The position numbers were made by a program, and so were the translations under genes. From an uncultured Xanthobacteraceae bacterium (GTDB lineage Bacteria; Pseudomonadota; Alphaproteobacteria; Rhizobiales; Xanthobacteraceae): DNA of 12,118 nucleotides. The notes below the pieces were generated by a model. That model was not told the origin of the DNA. It did no database searches and saw only the letters and a list, made by a program, of their open reading frames with translations. The DNA is taken from positions 1 to 12,118 of the forward strand of contig CATPBC010000393.1 of assembly GCA_955652195.1 (NCBI GenBank). Direction: 5' to 3'. Position 1 is the stretch's first letter, and each line of letters starts with the position of its first letter. Shown here piece after piece: positions 1 to 6,887 of the stretch.

Positions 1-242
1 ACGAACATGTAAGTGGCGAGTTCCTGCGCCCAGGAGAGATTGATTGAGGCAAGCCAAGTGTAGACCGCGTTAGCGGCCGCTTTGAGCAACAGAAGGTGGT
101 GCAGGCTCGCCCATCGCGCCAGGCTTGCCGAGTTGCTGGCGCCGTAGCGATGAACCACCGCGACAAAGGTAAGCGCGGTCGCCGCGCCAATGAGCGTGAC
201 GATAATCCACTCTTCGAGCCGGTTGAGAATACGGTCGAGCAC
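1..242 (-). CDS. TRAP transporter small permease, DctQ family (partial, 3' end off the left edge)
   Basis: This is the N-terminal part (about 80 residues) of the small membrane subunit of a tripartite ATP-independent periplasmic transporter. DctQ couples the periplasmic binding protein to the large DctM channel in the inner membrane. The translation opens with VLDRILNRLEEW, then a hydrophobic helix (IIVTLIGAATALTFVAVVHRY), and near the edge has the motif LSWAQELATYMFV, typical of DctQ ahead of its next helix. The start is a GTG at 240-242 preceded by a purine-rich GGGGG stretch. No in-frame ATG exists, because a TAG at 282-284 lies inside the neighbouring palindrome. It follows the DctP-type gene on the same strand across a 205-nt gap filled by two hairpins, which fits lower expression of the permease than of the binding protein. 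The family call is firm; the exact start is uncertain. Confidence 0.8.
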   Translation of the reverse strand, partial: MLDRILNRLEEWIIVTLIGAATALTFVAVVHRYGASNSASLARWASLHHLLLLKAAANAVYTWLASINLSWAQELATYMF

Positions 243-256
243 CCGGCGCCCCCACG

Positions 257-337
257 CGCTAGTGCGGTGGATTTGAAGTTCCTACAGCTCAGCCGGAAGC
301 TCTCATAGGAACTTCAAATCCAGAAACCGCACTAGCG
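257..337. repeat. Long intergenic palindrome (hairpin 1)
   Basis: The left arm at 257-284 and right arm at 306-337 are exact reverse complements over 28 bases (CGCTAGTGCGGT plus GGATTTGAAGTTCCTA), apart from a 4-base AGAA insertion at 322-325 in the right arm. The loop at 285-305 is 21 nt. It lies in the dctP-dctQ gap and contains the nearest in-frame stop upstream of dctQ. In RNA it would form a very stable hairpin. Its look matches dispersed palindromic elements common between genes in Bradyrhizobium-like genomes (family knowledge from memory, not searched). Confidence 0.9.
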
Positions 338-345
338 TTTATATG

Positions 346-422
346 CCAGTGTCCCTTTGATTCCGAAGTTCGCATGAGAGCCTGCCGAAAAGAGCGTGCG
401 AACTTCGGAATCGGGACGCTGG
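346..422. repeat. Long intergenic palindrome (hairpin 2)
   Basis: GATTCCGAAGTTCGCA at 359-374 is perfectly complementary to TGCGAACTTCGGAATC at 397-412. The stem extends outward through CCAGTGTCCC (346-355) against GGGACGCTGG (413-422), with one mismatch and a 3-nt bulge. The loop at 375-396 is 22 nt. It shares the core GATT..GAAGTTC and an outer C(T/C)AGTG with the palindrome at 257-337, so the two are probably diverged members of one repeat family. A small CCCGAAAGGG hairpin (429-438) follows just before the dctP stop codon. Confidence 0.9.
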
Positions 423-447
423 TCCGTTCCCGAAAGGGCCTAGAGCC

Positions 448-1467
448 TTACGACTGCGGCGGCACGAAGCCGGACTCTTTGTAGACCCGTTCGATGAAAT
501 CCTTACCGAAGCGCCCCTGCATGTCCTTGTGCACCGGCATCAGCTTGGTCACCCAAGCCTGCTTCTCGGTTTCGGTCAGGACATGCATTTGCACCCTGCC
601 GGTTGCCTTGATCTGCACGAGCGCATCGGCATTGTCCTTCGCCGCCGTCTCGTTGAAGAATTGAGTGGATTCCTTCACGGCACGATCGAGGCCCGAACGA
701 ACGTCGGCCGGCAGCCCATCCCAGAATTTTTTGTTCGTTATAAGCGAATAAGTGAGCCGCCCGTGGTTTGAGACTGTCAGGTGCTTCTGCACGTCATAGA
801 ATTTCTGAGTCCAGATGTTCGACGGCACATTGTCCTCGCCGTCGACCACCCCAGTCTGCAAGGACTGATAAAGTTCGCCGAAGGCGATGATCTGCGGAAT
901 AGCGCCCAGTTGCCGCGCCACTGCATCCAGCACTTTGCTGCCTTGAATGCGCATTTTCAGCCCGCGAAAATCGTCTGGCACGATCAGCGGTACGTTGGCG
1001 GTGTAGACGTGAGCGCCATTGTCCCAATAGGCGAGCGGCTCAACGCCTTTGTCCTCCAGCTTCTTGTTTAGCTCGCCGATCATCGGGCTCGCCATCATCT
1101 GCCGGGCATGGGAATCGTCGGTCATCAGGAACGGCAGATCGAAAACGTCGAACTCCTTGACACCGAGCGGGCCGAATTTCGAGATAGACGGCGCCAGCAG
1201 CTGGACAGACCCGAGCTGCAAGGCTTCGAGTTCTTCCTTGTCCTTGTAAAGCGATGAGTTCGGATAGACTTCAACGGTCACTTTGCCGTTTGTGTATTTT
1301 TCGGCGAGCTGTTTGAACAGCAATGCCGCCTTGCCCTTCGGTGCGTCAGGCGAGACGACATGGCTGAACTTGACGATGATCGGATCGGCAACCGCCGACT
1401 TGCCGCCGGCAAAGAGCAAAGCGGCGGCGAACGCCAATACCAGCAATTTGGCAACTGAAGCCTTCAT
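448..1467 (-). CDS. TRAP transporter substrate-binding protein, DctP family
   Basis: This is a periplasmic solute receptor (339 aa) that captures a carboxylate-bearing substrate for the DctQM permease. The start at 1467 is chosen over an open frame reaching 1551 because a strong ribosome binding site (GGGAGGAG, 5 nt away) precedes it and a clean signal peptide follows (MKASVAKLL, hydrophobic core, likely cleavage after Ala27 in AVA-DP). Family features include FSHVVSPDAPKGKAA near the mature N terminus, the KMRIQGS motif (Arg173 is expected to bind the substrate carboxylate), FGELYQSLQTGVVDGEDN at 197-213 and NKKFWDGLP. Length is normal for DctP. It lies 172 nt downstream of a KDG-kinase-like gene and upstream of dctQ, so sugar acids are the favoured substrates, although DctP proteins also take C4-dicarboxylates. 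The 172-nt gap upstream holds a small GGGCC/GGCCC hairpin and no clear promoter. Confidence 0.93.
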   Translation of the reverse strand: MKASVAKLLVLAFAAALLFAGGKSAVADPIIVKFSHVVSPDAPKGKAALLFKQLAEKYTNGKVTVEVYPNSSLYKDKEELEALQLGSVQLLAPSISKFGPLGVKEFDVFDLPFLMTDDSHARQMMASPMIGELNKKLEDKGVEPLAYWDNGAHVYTANVPLIVPDDFRGLKMRIQGSKVLDAVARQLGAIPQIIAFGELYQSLQTGVVDGEDNVPSNIWTQKFYDVQKHLTVSNHGRLTYSLITNKKFWDGLPADVRSGLDRAVKESTQFFNETAAKDNADALVQIKATGRVQMHVLTETEKQAWVTKLMPVHKDMQGRFGKDFIERVYKESGFVPPQS

Positions 1468-1639
1468 GAAACTCCTCCCGATGCGACCGCGTGGGCCGCC
1501 TTTATTGCAGTTTCCTCGTCCTTCCATAGCGCGAATGGAACAGCGGGCCAAGGACGGCCCGGTGGGAATTTTCGATCAGTTCCAAACAGAGACACCGACC
1601 CGCCGCGCCGAGTGGACTTCAACCCTCCAGCATCTCCGC

Positions 1640-2566
1640 TCAATGGATGGCGGCGGCGGAACGCGGCAGGAGTGCGCCGGGATGGCGGAGGACATCGGCA
1701 GCCAGCCGGTGCGCAGCGCTTGCCGCCTGTTCGGGCTCGCTGCCTAAGAGCCGGGCCGCAAGATAACCAGCATTAAATCCATCGCCTGCTGCCGTCGGAT
1801 CGACCGGCGCTAGGATTTCGGGCACCGGGACAAATTGCAGAGCGCCGGGTGCAGCGACCAGCGCGCTGCTCGGGCCATTCTTGACCACGATTTCGCCGAC
1901 ACCGAAGGCCTGCAGCCGAGCTACGGTGCTCTCCGGTGATGGATCGCCCCACAGCACGGCTTCATCATCGAAGGTCGGCAGCGCGATATCGACGCGTTTG
2001 AGTGCTTCCATAAAGACAGTACGCGTGCGCGCCAGGTTTCCCTTCCAGCCTGAGGGGCGAAAATTGCCGTCGAAAGCAACCTTGGCGCCGTGCTGCCGCG
2101 CGACCTCGAGCGCAGCAAACAAACGGCCAAGCCCGTTATTCGAGTAAAGCGACAGCGTGATGCCGGAAAAGTAAATCAGCCGCGCCGATACGAGGCTTTC
2201 GGCAATGCGCATCCAATCGGGAAGCTCGAATAGTTCTCGCGCCGGGGCGCTGTCTGCCCAGACTCGGCTAACGCGTTCCCCCGATCGGCCGCGCTCAATT
2301 ATACATAACGCCGGCAGACGGCCTGGCACGCGCAGGATGAGATTGCCGGCCAGTCCTTCGGCCGACGCCAGAGCCATGATGCTGTCGGAATAAGGATCGT
2401 CGCCAACGGCAGTGGCGAAGCCGACGTCGAGCCCGGCACGCGCAAGGTAGATCGCGGCATTGAAACCATCGCCCGCGCAGGCCGGCGCGAACGTGCCATC
2501 TGCGCCACGCGTCAATTCGAGCTGCACCTCGCCGATACAGACGACCCGCGGGTTTTGTTCGGTCAT
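1640..2566 (-). CDS. PfkB-family sugar kinase, probably 2-dehydro-3-deoxygluconokinase (KdgK-like)
   Basis: This is a cytoplasmic ribokinase-fold kinase (308 aa, full length). The C-terminal PfkB signature is DPTAAGDGFNAGY at 256-268, with Asp262 the expected catalytic base and GAGD-like anion hole residues before it. The N-terminal substrate loop is CAGDGFNAAIYLARAG (30-45), matching the GD.FN.AIYLAR pattern of 2-keto-3-deoxygluconate kinases. RVWADSAPAR resembles the W..SAAR segment that contacts the acid in KdgK. Such enzymes make KDPG from KDG, feeding the Entner-Doudoroff pathway. The ATG at 2566 has only a weak AAGG upstream. It heads the minus-strand group with the TRAP genes, which supports transport and phosphorylation of one sugar acid. 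Other PfkB sugar kinases (fructokinase, ribokinase) are the alternative. No KDPG aldolase lies in the window. Confidence 0.85.
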   Translation of the reverse strand: MTEQNPRVVCIGEVQLELTRGADGTFAPACAGDGFNAAIYLARAGLDVGFATAVGDDPYSDSIMALASAEGLAGNLILRVPGRLPALCIIERGRSGERVSRVWADSAPARELFELPDWMRIAESLVSARLIYFSGITLSLYSNNGLGRLFAALEVARQHGAKVAFDGNFRPSGWKGNLARTRTVFMEALKRVDIALPTFDDEAVLWGDPSPESTVARLQAFGVGEIVVKNGPSSALVAAPGALQFVPVPEILAPVDPTAAGDGFNAGYLAARLLGSEPEQAASAAHRLAADVLRHPGALLPRSAAAIH

Positions 2567-2675
2567 GCACGAACCTTATCAGGACAGGCGCGATAATCGG
2601 CAGCGGTGTCGGCTTGCGCAGGAGCCGCGCGGGGGCAAACAAGACCAAAGCCCGCTGGCTGGCGTGCACCGGGCA

Positions 2676-2696
2676 TGATGTTATATTGTAACATCA
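2676..2696. promoter_or_regulatory. Zur box (zinc uptake regulator operator)
   Basis: The core GATGTTATATTGTAACATC (2677-2695) is a palindrome with 8 of 9 half-site bases matching, and T2676/A2696 add one more pair. It closely resembles the alphaproteobacterial Zur operator (GTTATA-N-TATAAC type). A TATATT at 2682-2687 inside it could be a -10 element, so Zur-Zn binding would block RNA polymerase. It stands 55 bp before a His-rich small gene and the znuC-znuB genes, exactly the genes Zur normally represses. The divergent kinase gene starts 110 bp to the left and may or may not be affected. No clear -35 was found. Confidence 0.85.
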
Positions 2697-2733
2697 CTTG
2701 TAACCCCATTTGTACGCCCACGTGTAAGCCCCA
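2686..2733 (+). repeat. Four 12-bp direct repeats next to the Zur box
   Basis: Four head-to-tail 12-base units can be read: TTGTAACATCAC, TTGTAACCCCAT, TTGTACGCCCAC and GTGTAAGCCCCA. The GTA of each unit falls at 2688, 2700, 2712 and 2724, an exact 12-nt period. The first unit is also the right half of the Zur palindrome, so the array may derive from copies of a Zur half-site or may form the untranslated leader. It is not coding, because the frames contain TAA stops. Confidence 0.65.
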
Positions 2734-2751
2734 CCCGGTCTTGACCAACCG

Positions 2752-2901
2752 ATGAGCCACCACCATCACCATGACAATGGACCGCATCCGTCAGCGGCAA
2801 TCGGACCATCGCTTTTGCGGTTATCCGCGCCTCACCGTCTTGTGGCGGCTGGAATTATCATCGCTTTGTTATGGGTGGCGTTCTGGTGGGCCATTCGCTG
2901 A
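2752..2901 (+). CDS. Small His-rich membrane protein upstream of znuC
   Basis: This is a 49-residue open frame that begins MSHHHHHDNGPHP. It continues through a short linker with another His and ends in one strongly hydrophobic segment (about residues 31-48, VAAGIIIALLWVAFWWAIR). The layout suggests a metal-binding N-terminal tail on a single membrane span, with the tail probably cytoplasmic if the RLSAPHRL basic stretch follows the positive-inside rule. It lies between the Zur box and znuC; its TGA is 15 nt before the znuC ATG, so it is placed as the first gene of the Zur-controlled operon. The start is the only plausible one, because a TAA at 2725-2727 closes the frame upstream, but no good ribosome binding site precedes it. 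I do not recognise a named family. A role as zinc-buffering or accessory subunit of the importer is inference. Confidence 0.65.
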   Translation: MSHHHHHDNGPHPSAAIGPSLLRLSAPHRLVAAGIIIALLWVAFWWAIR

Positions 2902-2916
2902 GGGCGGAGCGAAACG

Positions 2917-3657
2917 ATGCCGGAATTGCGATTCAAAAATCTGACGCTTGGCTATGAACGCCATCCCGCCGTGCATCACCTCGAAGGTGCGGTAAAAAAC
3001 GGCGCGCTGGTTGCCGTGGTCGGACCAAACGGGGCCGGCAAATCGACCCTGTTCAAGGGCATCGTGGGCACGCTCAAGCCGCTTGCGGGTTCAATCGAGC
3101 GCCACGGGATCGATGGCGGCGGCATCGCCTATCTGCCGCAGGTACCGGAGATCGACCGCTCGTTTCCAATCGGTGTTTACGACATGGTGGCGATGGGACT
3201 GTGGCGCAGCCGCGGCGTGTTCGGCGGCATTGCCGGCAAGGATAATCACGCCATCAAAGCGGCAATCGCAGCAGTCGGACTGACGGGCTTTGAGCACCGC
3301 GCCATCGGCACGCTTTCCGGCGGGCAAATGCAGCGCATGCTGTTCGCCCGGCTGGTTGCCCAGGATGCGCGCCTGATTGTGCTCGACGAGCCATTCGCCG
3401 CTATCGATGCCAGAACCTCTACCGAACTCTTGGCTCTCGTGCAGCGCTGGCATGCCGAGCGGCGCACGGTACTTGCCGCTCTCCATGACGTCGATCTGGT
3501 GAGAGCGGTATTCCCCGAGGCATTATTGCTGGCACGCGAACCGGTCGCGTGGGGTCCGACCCACGAGGTACTCACCGTCGAGAATCTGAATAAAGCGCGG
3601 CGCATGTGCGAAGCCTTCGACGAGAGCGCCGAGGCTTGCGCCGTGGCGGCGGAATAA
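2917..3657 (+). CDS. znuC: Zinc ABC transporter ATP-binding protein (ZnuC/AztA type)
   Basis: This is a cytoplasmic ATPase (246 aa) that powers metal import with the ABC-3 permease encoded next. All nucleotide-binding motifs are intact: Walker A GPNGAGKST at 36-44, Q-loop Gln75 in YLPQ, signature LSGGQMQR at 133-140, Walker B LIVLDE at 153-158 and the switch His190 in ALHD. The segment YLPQVPEIDRSFPIGVYDMVAMG is characteristic of Mn/Zn/Fe chelate-type importers. The start is supported by GGAG at 2906-2909, 7 nt before the ATG. The permease ATG follows after 11 nt. The zinc assignment rests on the Zur operator upstream and the CobW-type GTPase downstream; from sequence alone manganese would also be possible. 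Confidence 0.92.
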   Translation: MPELRFKNLTLGYERHPAVHHLEGAVKNGALVAVVGPNGAGKSTLFKGIVGTLKPLAGSIERHGIDGGGIAYLPQVPEIDRSFPIGVYDMVAMGLWRSRGVFGGIAGKDNHAIKAAIAAVGLTGFEHRAIGTLSGGQMQRMLFARLVAQDARLIVLDEPFAAIDARTSTELLALVQRWHAERRTVLAALHDVDLVRAVFPEALLLAREPVAWGPTHEVLTVENLNKARRMCEAFDESAEACAVAAE

Positions 3658-3668
3658 AGCCGCACGCG

Positions 3669-4538
3669 ATGCTCTATGAAAATCTAATTGCTCCGTTCGC
3701 CGATTTCGAGTTCATGCGGCGTGCGCTGCTCGGCACATTCGCGATCGCGTTCGGGGCCCCGCCTATCGGCGTGTTTCTGATGCTGCGCCGCATGAGCCTG
3801 ATGGGTGACGCCATGGCGCATGCGATCCTCCCCGGTGCGGCAATCGGGTTCCTGCTCGCGGGTTTGAGTTTGCCGGCAATGGCAGGGGCCGGCCTGATCG
3901 CCGGCTTTCTGATTGCAATCGGCGCCGGCCTGATCGCACGCGCGACTCCGTTGAAAGAAGATGCCTCGCTGGCTGCATTGTTTGTGATTTCACTGGCGCT
4001 TGGCGTCACCATCGTTTCGCTTAAGGGCAGCAACATCGATCTGATGCATTTTCTGTTCGGTTCGGTACTCGCCATCGATAATGCCGCGCTCGGTTTGATC
4101 CTCGCCATCACGTCCGTTTCGCTTTTAGTGCTCGCGCTTATCTGGCGGCCGCTGGTGCTCGATTCCGTCGATCCCGGATTCCTGCGTTCGGTCAGCCGCG
4201 CCGGCGGCGCAGCGCATGTCGTCTTCCTCGCGCTTGTAGTGGTCAATCTCGTCGGCGGCTTCCAAGTGCTCGGCACGCTGCTTGCCGTCGGCATGATGAT
4301 GCTGCCGGCGATCACCTCACGATTCTGGGCCCGCGATGTAACGGGAATGATCGTGGTGGCGGTCGCGAGCGCACTCATTTCCAGCTATGCCGGCCTGCTG
4401 CTCTCCTATGCCGCGGACCTGCCGTCAGGCCCTGCTATCATCCTGGTCGCCGGGCTGATCTATCTGCTATCGGTCGCGCTGGGGCCCTTTGGCGGTCTGC
4501 TCTGGCTCGTTTGGCCGCGCCGCCATCTTGAGGCGTGA
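3669..4538 (+). CDS. znuB: Zinc ABC transporter permease (ABC-3 family, ZnuB type)
   Basis: This inner-membrane channel subunit (289 aa, usual length) has about eight hydrophobic segments. Family motifs are visible: RRMSLMGDAMAHAILPG at 40-56 (the conserved SL.GDA..HA.LPG), VLGTLLAVGMMMLPAITSR at 200-218 and LPSGPAIIL at 251-259. The start at 3669 (MLYENLIAPF) is preferred to one at 3606, which would overlap the end of znuC and add an arginine-rich non-family leader (MRSLRRERRG). The ribosome binding site is weak, so translation may be coupled to znuC, whose stop lies 11 nt upstream. No substrate-binding protein gene follows; the next gene is a metal-chaperone GTPase after a 222-nt gap. Metal specificity is inferred from the Zur box. 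Confidence 0.92.
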   Translation: MLYENLIAPFADFEFMRRALLGTFAIAFGAPPIGVFLMLRRMSLMGDAMAHAILPGAAIGFLLAGLSLPAMAGAGLIAGFLIAIGAGLIARATPLKEDASLAALFVISLALGVTIVSLKGSNIDLMHFLFGSVLAIDNAALGLILAITSVSLLVLALIWRPLVLDSVDPGFLRSVSRAGGAAHVVFLALVVVNLVGGFQVLGTLLAVGMMMLPAITSRFWARDVTGMIVVAVASALISSYAGLLLSYAADLPSGPAIILVAGLIYLLSVALGPFGGLLWLVWPRRHLEA

Positions 4539-4562
4539 GTGAGCCTGCCGACCTTGAGGGTT

Positions 4563-4591
4563 TTGAGTGCGCCAGGGATCGCCTATATAGA
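4563..4591 (+). promoter_or_regulatory. Candidate sigma-70 promoter for the CobW-type gene
   Basis: TTGAGT (4563-4568) and TATAGA (4586-4591) are separated by exactly 17 bases in the znuB-cobW gap. This would give a leader of about 160 nt before the ATG at 4761. No copy of the Zur palindrome was seen around it, so zinc control of this gene, if any, would come from read-through of the znu operon. The rest of the gap (4592-4748) shows no clear structure beyond a weak GTGG/CCAC inverted pair near 4597-4615. Confidence 0.45.
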
Positions 4592-4760
4592 CTACGTGTG
4601 GTTTCAAAGCGCCACTGGTTGAACGGCAAGCCGATTACACTCTCAATATCAATAGCGTAGCAGAGCGATCAATCGCCCAGCGTGCTTTCGATTCCGAGCT
4701 TCCGGTCAGGATCGGCGCCGACAGGCGCGAAGCTCGCATCGAGCCGCCAGGAGAATGTGA

Positions 4761-5795
4761 ATGCCTGAGCAAACTTCGATCGACAAAATCCCGGTGACGG
4801 TGCTGACGGGTTATCTCGGCGCCGGCAAGACGACGTTGCTCAACCGCATTCTGTCGGAGCCGCACGGCAAGAGATATGCCGTGATCGTCAATGAATTCGG
4901 CGAAATCGGCATCGACAATGAGCTGGTGGTCGGGGCCGACGAGGAAGTGTTCGAGATGAACAACGGCTGCATTTGCTGCACCGTGCGTGGCGATCTCGTG
5001 CGCATCCTCGACGGCCTGATGCGGCGAAAGGGAAAATTCGATGCCATCATTGTCGAGACCACCGGTCTGGCCGATCCGGCACCGGTCGCCCAGACCTTCT
5101 TCATCGACGAGAATGTCGGCCGCAGGACTAAACTGGATGCCGTGGTCACGGTCGCCGATGCCAAATGGCTCAACGAGCGGCTCAAAGACGCCCCGGAAGC
5201 CAAAAATCAGATCGCCTTTGCCGACGTGATTTTGATCAACAAGACCGATCTCGTCTCGCCTGAGGAACTCAGTGAAGTCGAGGCGCGCATTCGCGGTATC
5301 AACCCTTACGCCAAGGTGCACAAAGCCGAGCACGCCAAGGTTCCGCTTGATGCAGTGCTAGGCCGCAATGCTTTCGATCTCGATCGCATCCTCGATCTGG
5401 AGCCGGAATTCCTCGGCAGCGAGAATGACGATCATCACCACCGTCATGATCATGATCATGCGCACGCCCACGGCGGGCTGAAGCACTATCACGACGAGGA
5501 GATGCAATCGATTTCGCTCCACATCGATAGGCCGCTCGATCCCGATAAGTTCTTTCCCTGGGTGCAGGACCTCGTGCAGAAGGAAGGCCCGAACATTCTG
5601 CGATGCAAAGGCATTCTCGCGTTCAAGGATGACGATGAGCGCTTCGTCTTTCAGGGTGTTCACATGATCCTTGACGGCGATCATCAGCGGCCATGGAAAA
5701 CGGATGAGAAGCGCGAGAGCCGAATCGTTTTCATCGGCCGCAACCTGCCCGGCAAAATGATCAGCGAAGGTTTCGAAAGCTGCATCGCGAAATAG
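4761..5795 (+). CDS. CobW/COG0523-family GTPase, probable zinc metallochaperone
   Basis: This is a cytoplasmic G3E-family P-loop GTPase (344 aa). It has Walker [10 protein letters not shown] at 17-25, switch-like NEFGEIGID (44-52), the diagnostic metal-binding CxCC in [11 protein letters not shown] (Cys70, Cys72, Cys73), ETTGLADP (99-106) and the base-specificity motif NKTD at 160-163. A His-rich flexible loop at 225-244 ([19 protein letters not shown]) separates the GTPase from the CobW C-terminal domain (about 248-340). COG0523 members with CxCC and His loops deliver zinc, cobalt or iron to client enzymes. The start is fixed by AGGAG at 4749-4753, 7 nt before the ATG. Proximity to Zur-controlled znuCB favours zinc (ZigA/ZagA/YciC-like). 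A role in cobalamin synthesis is unlikely because no cob genes are near. Confidence 0.93.
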   Translation: MPEQTSIDKIPVTVLTGYLGAGKTTLLNRILSEPHGKRYAVIVNEFGEIGIDNELVVGADEEVFEMNNGCICCTVRGDLVRILDGLMRRKGKFDAIIVETTGLADPAPVAQTFFIDENVGRRTKLDAVVTVADAKWLNERLKDAPEAKNQIAFADVILINKTDLVSPEELSEVEARIRGINPYAKVHKAEHAKVPLDAVLGRNAFDLDRILDLEPEFLGSENDDHHHRHDHDHAHAHGGLKHYHDEEMQSISLHIDRPLDPDKFFPWVQDLVQKEGPNILRCKGILAFKDDDERFVFQGVHMILDGDHQRPWKTDEKRESRIVFIGRNLPGKMISEGFESCIAK

Positions 5796-5879
5796 TGCAG
5801 TTCTTCGCCAGCTGGAATTAATCTTGGATCGGCGCCTCTCGCGGGGCAGAGACTTCAGAGCGGCACTCAGCAATCATCG

Positions 5880-6887
5880 ATGTCCGTCCATAGCAGCGAC
5901 ACAGCATCCGTGGTCGAGCGCACGCGACCGATCGTCGTCGGTGGCGGCAGCATCGTAGCTGCGCATTTTCTCGGCCGTACCGCCGCCTTCGTTCTCGGCG
6001 AAGAAGCCATCGTGCTCGTACCGTCCGACGGCGATCCGCGTCGCGTCGCCGCCCACAGCGGCGCTATCCTGACCACCGCGGCCGACAGTGCGCGCATCAT
6101 TACTGGCGGCGACGACAGCAAACTTGTCCTGACCGGTGCGAATGGGGAAAGCCGCATCTTGGCGAGTGACCCGAAGCACCGGTGGATCGATCAGGTCGCG
6201 CTCGGGCCGGACGGCGCGGTCGCCTGGTCCGCGGGTAAAACCGCCTATGCGCAGTCAAAGGAGTTGCGCACATTCGAAGCGCCATCCACGGTCGGCGGGC
6301 TCGCATTTTTTCCCAAGGGGTTCCGGCTCGCGATCGCCCATTACAATGGCGCCACGCTCTGGTTTCCGAATGCTTCCGGCGCAACGCCGGAAAAGCTCGA
6401 ATGGAAGGGTTCGCATCTCGGCGCAACCGTAAGCCCCAACGGCCGGTTTGTGGTTACCAGTATGCAGGAGCCGATGCTGCATGGCTGGCGGCTTGTCGAC
6501 CGGCAGCACATGCGGATGTCGGGCTACGCCACCCGGGTGATGTCGCTTTCGTGGAGCCCGGGCGGCCAGTGGCTCGCCACGTCCGGAGCGACTCAGCTCG
6601 TGCTGTGGCCGTTCCAGAGTAAAGACGGCCCGATGGGCAAGACGCCACGCTTATTGACCCCATCGGGGCACCGCATCGACGTCGTTGCCTGTCATCCGCG
6701 TAGCGACGTAGTCGCAGTGGGTCATAGTAACGGGCTCGTCTTGCTCGTGCGCATCGAAGACGGCGTTGAGATATTGGCTAAAAAACCAGGCGAGGGGCAG
6801 ATCACGGCGCTCGCGTGGAGCAGCGACGGACTGTTGCTCGCTTGGGGCACTGAGGCCGGTGAGGCCGGCATAGTCGATCTCGCCTAA
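5880..6887 (+). CDS. WD40-repeat beta-propeller protein
   Basis: This 335-residue protein is built almost wholly of WD40-like blades. Eight units can be read, at about 20-48, 59-86, 103-124, 137-163, 179-205, 219-245, 265-292 and 307-334. The clearest is RVMSLSWSPGGQWLATSGA ending in LVLWPF. There is no signal peptide or membrane span, so it should be cytoplasmic, and no catalytic domain is attached, which suggests a protein-protein scaffold. It starts 84 nt after the CobW-type GTPase on the same strand, and the gap shows no terminator, so the two are probably co-transcribed. A functional link to metal delivery is inference from this pairing. The ATG at 5880 has no strong ribosome binding site. 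The stop codon overlaps a dispersed repeat beginning at 6886. Confidence 0.85.
   Translation: MSVHSSDTASVVERTRPIVVGGGSIVAAHFLGRTAAFVLGEEAIVLVPSDGDPRRVAAHSGAILTTAADSARIITGGDDSKLVLTGANGESRILASDPKHRWIDQVALGPDGAVAWSAGKTAYAQSKELRTFEAPSTVGGLAFFPKGFRLAIAHYNGATLWFPNASGATPEKLEWKGSHLGATVSPNGRFVVTSMQEPMLHGWRLVDRQHMRMSGYATRVMSLSWSPGGQWLATSGATQLVLWPFQSKDGPMGKTPRLLTPSGHRIDVVACHPRSDVVAVGHSNGLVLLVRIEDGVEILAKKPGEGQITALAWSSDGLLLAWGTEAGEAGIVDLA

Noticed and set aside
1468..1551. Longer N terminus for the DctP protein
   Set aside because: The extra 28 residues precede a complete signal peptide, and a strong ribosome binding site sits just before the ATG at 1467.
3606..3668. Start of the permease inside znuC
   Set aside because: It gives an arginine-rich leader not seen in ABC-3 permeases. 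The ATG at 3669 fits the family length.
4539..4760. Second Zur box before the CobW-type GTPase
   Set aside because: No palindrome resembling the 2676-2696 operator could be found by eye. Only a sigma-70-like promoter was seen.
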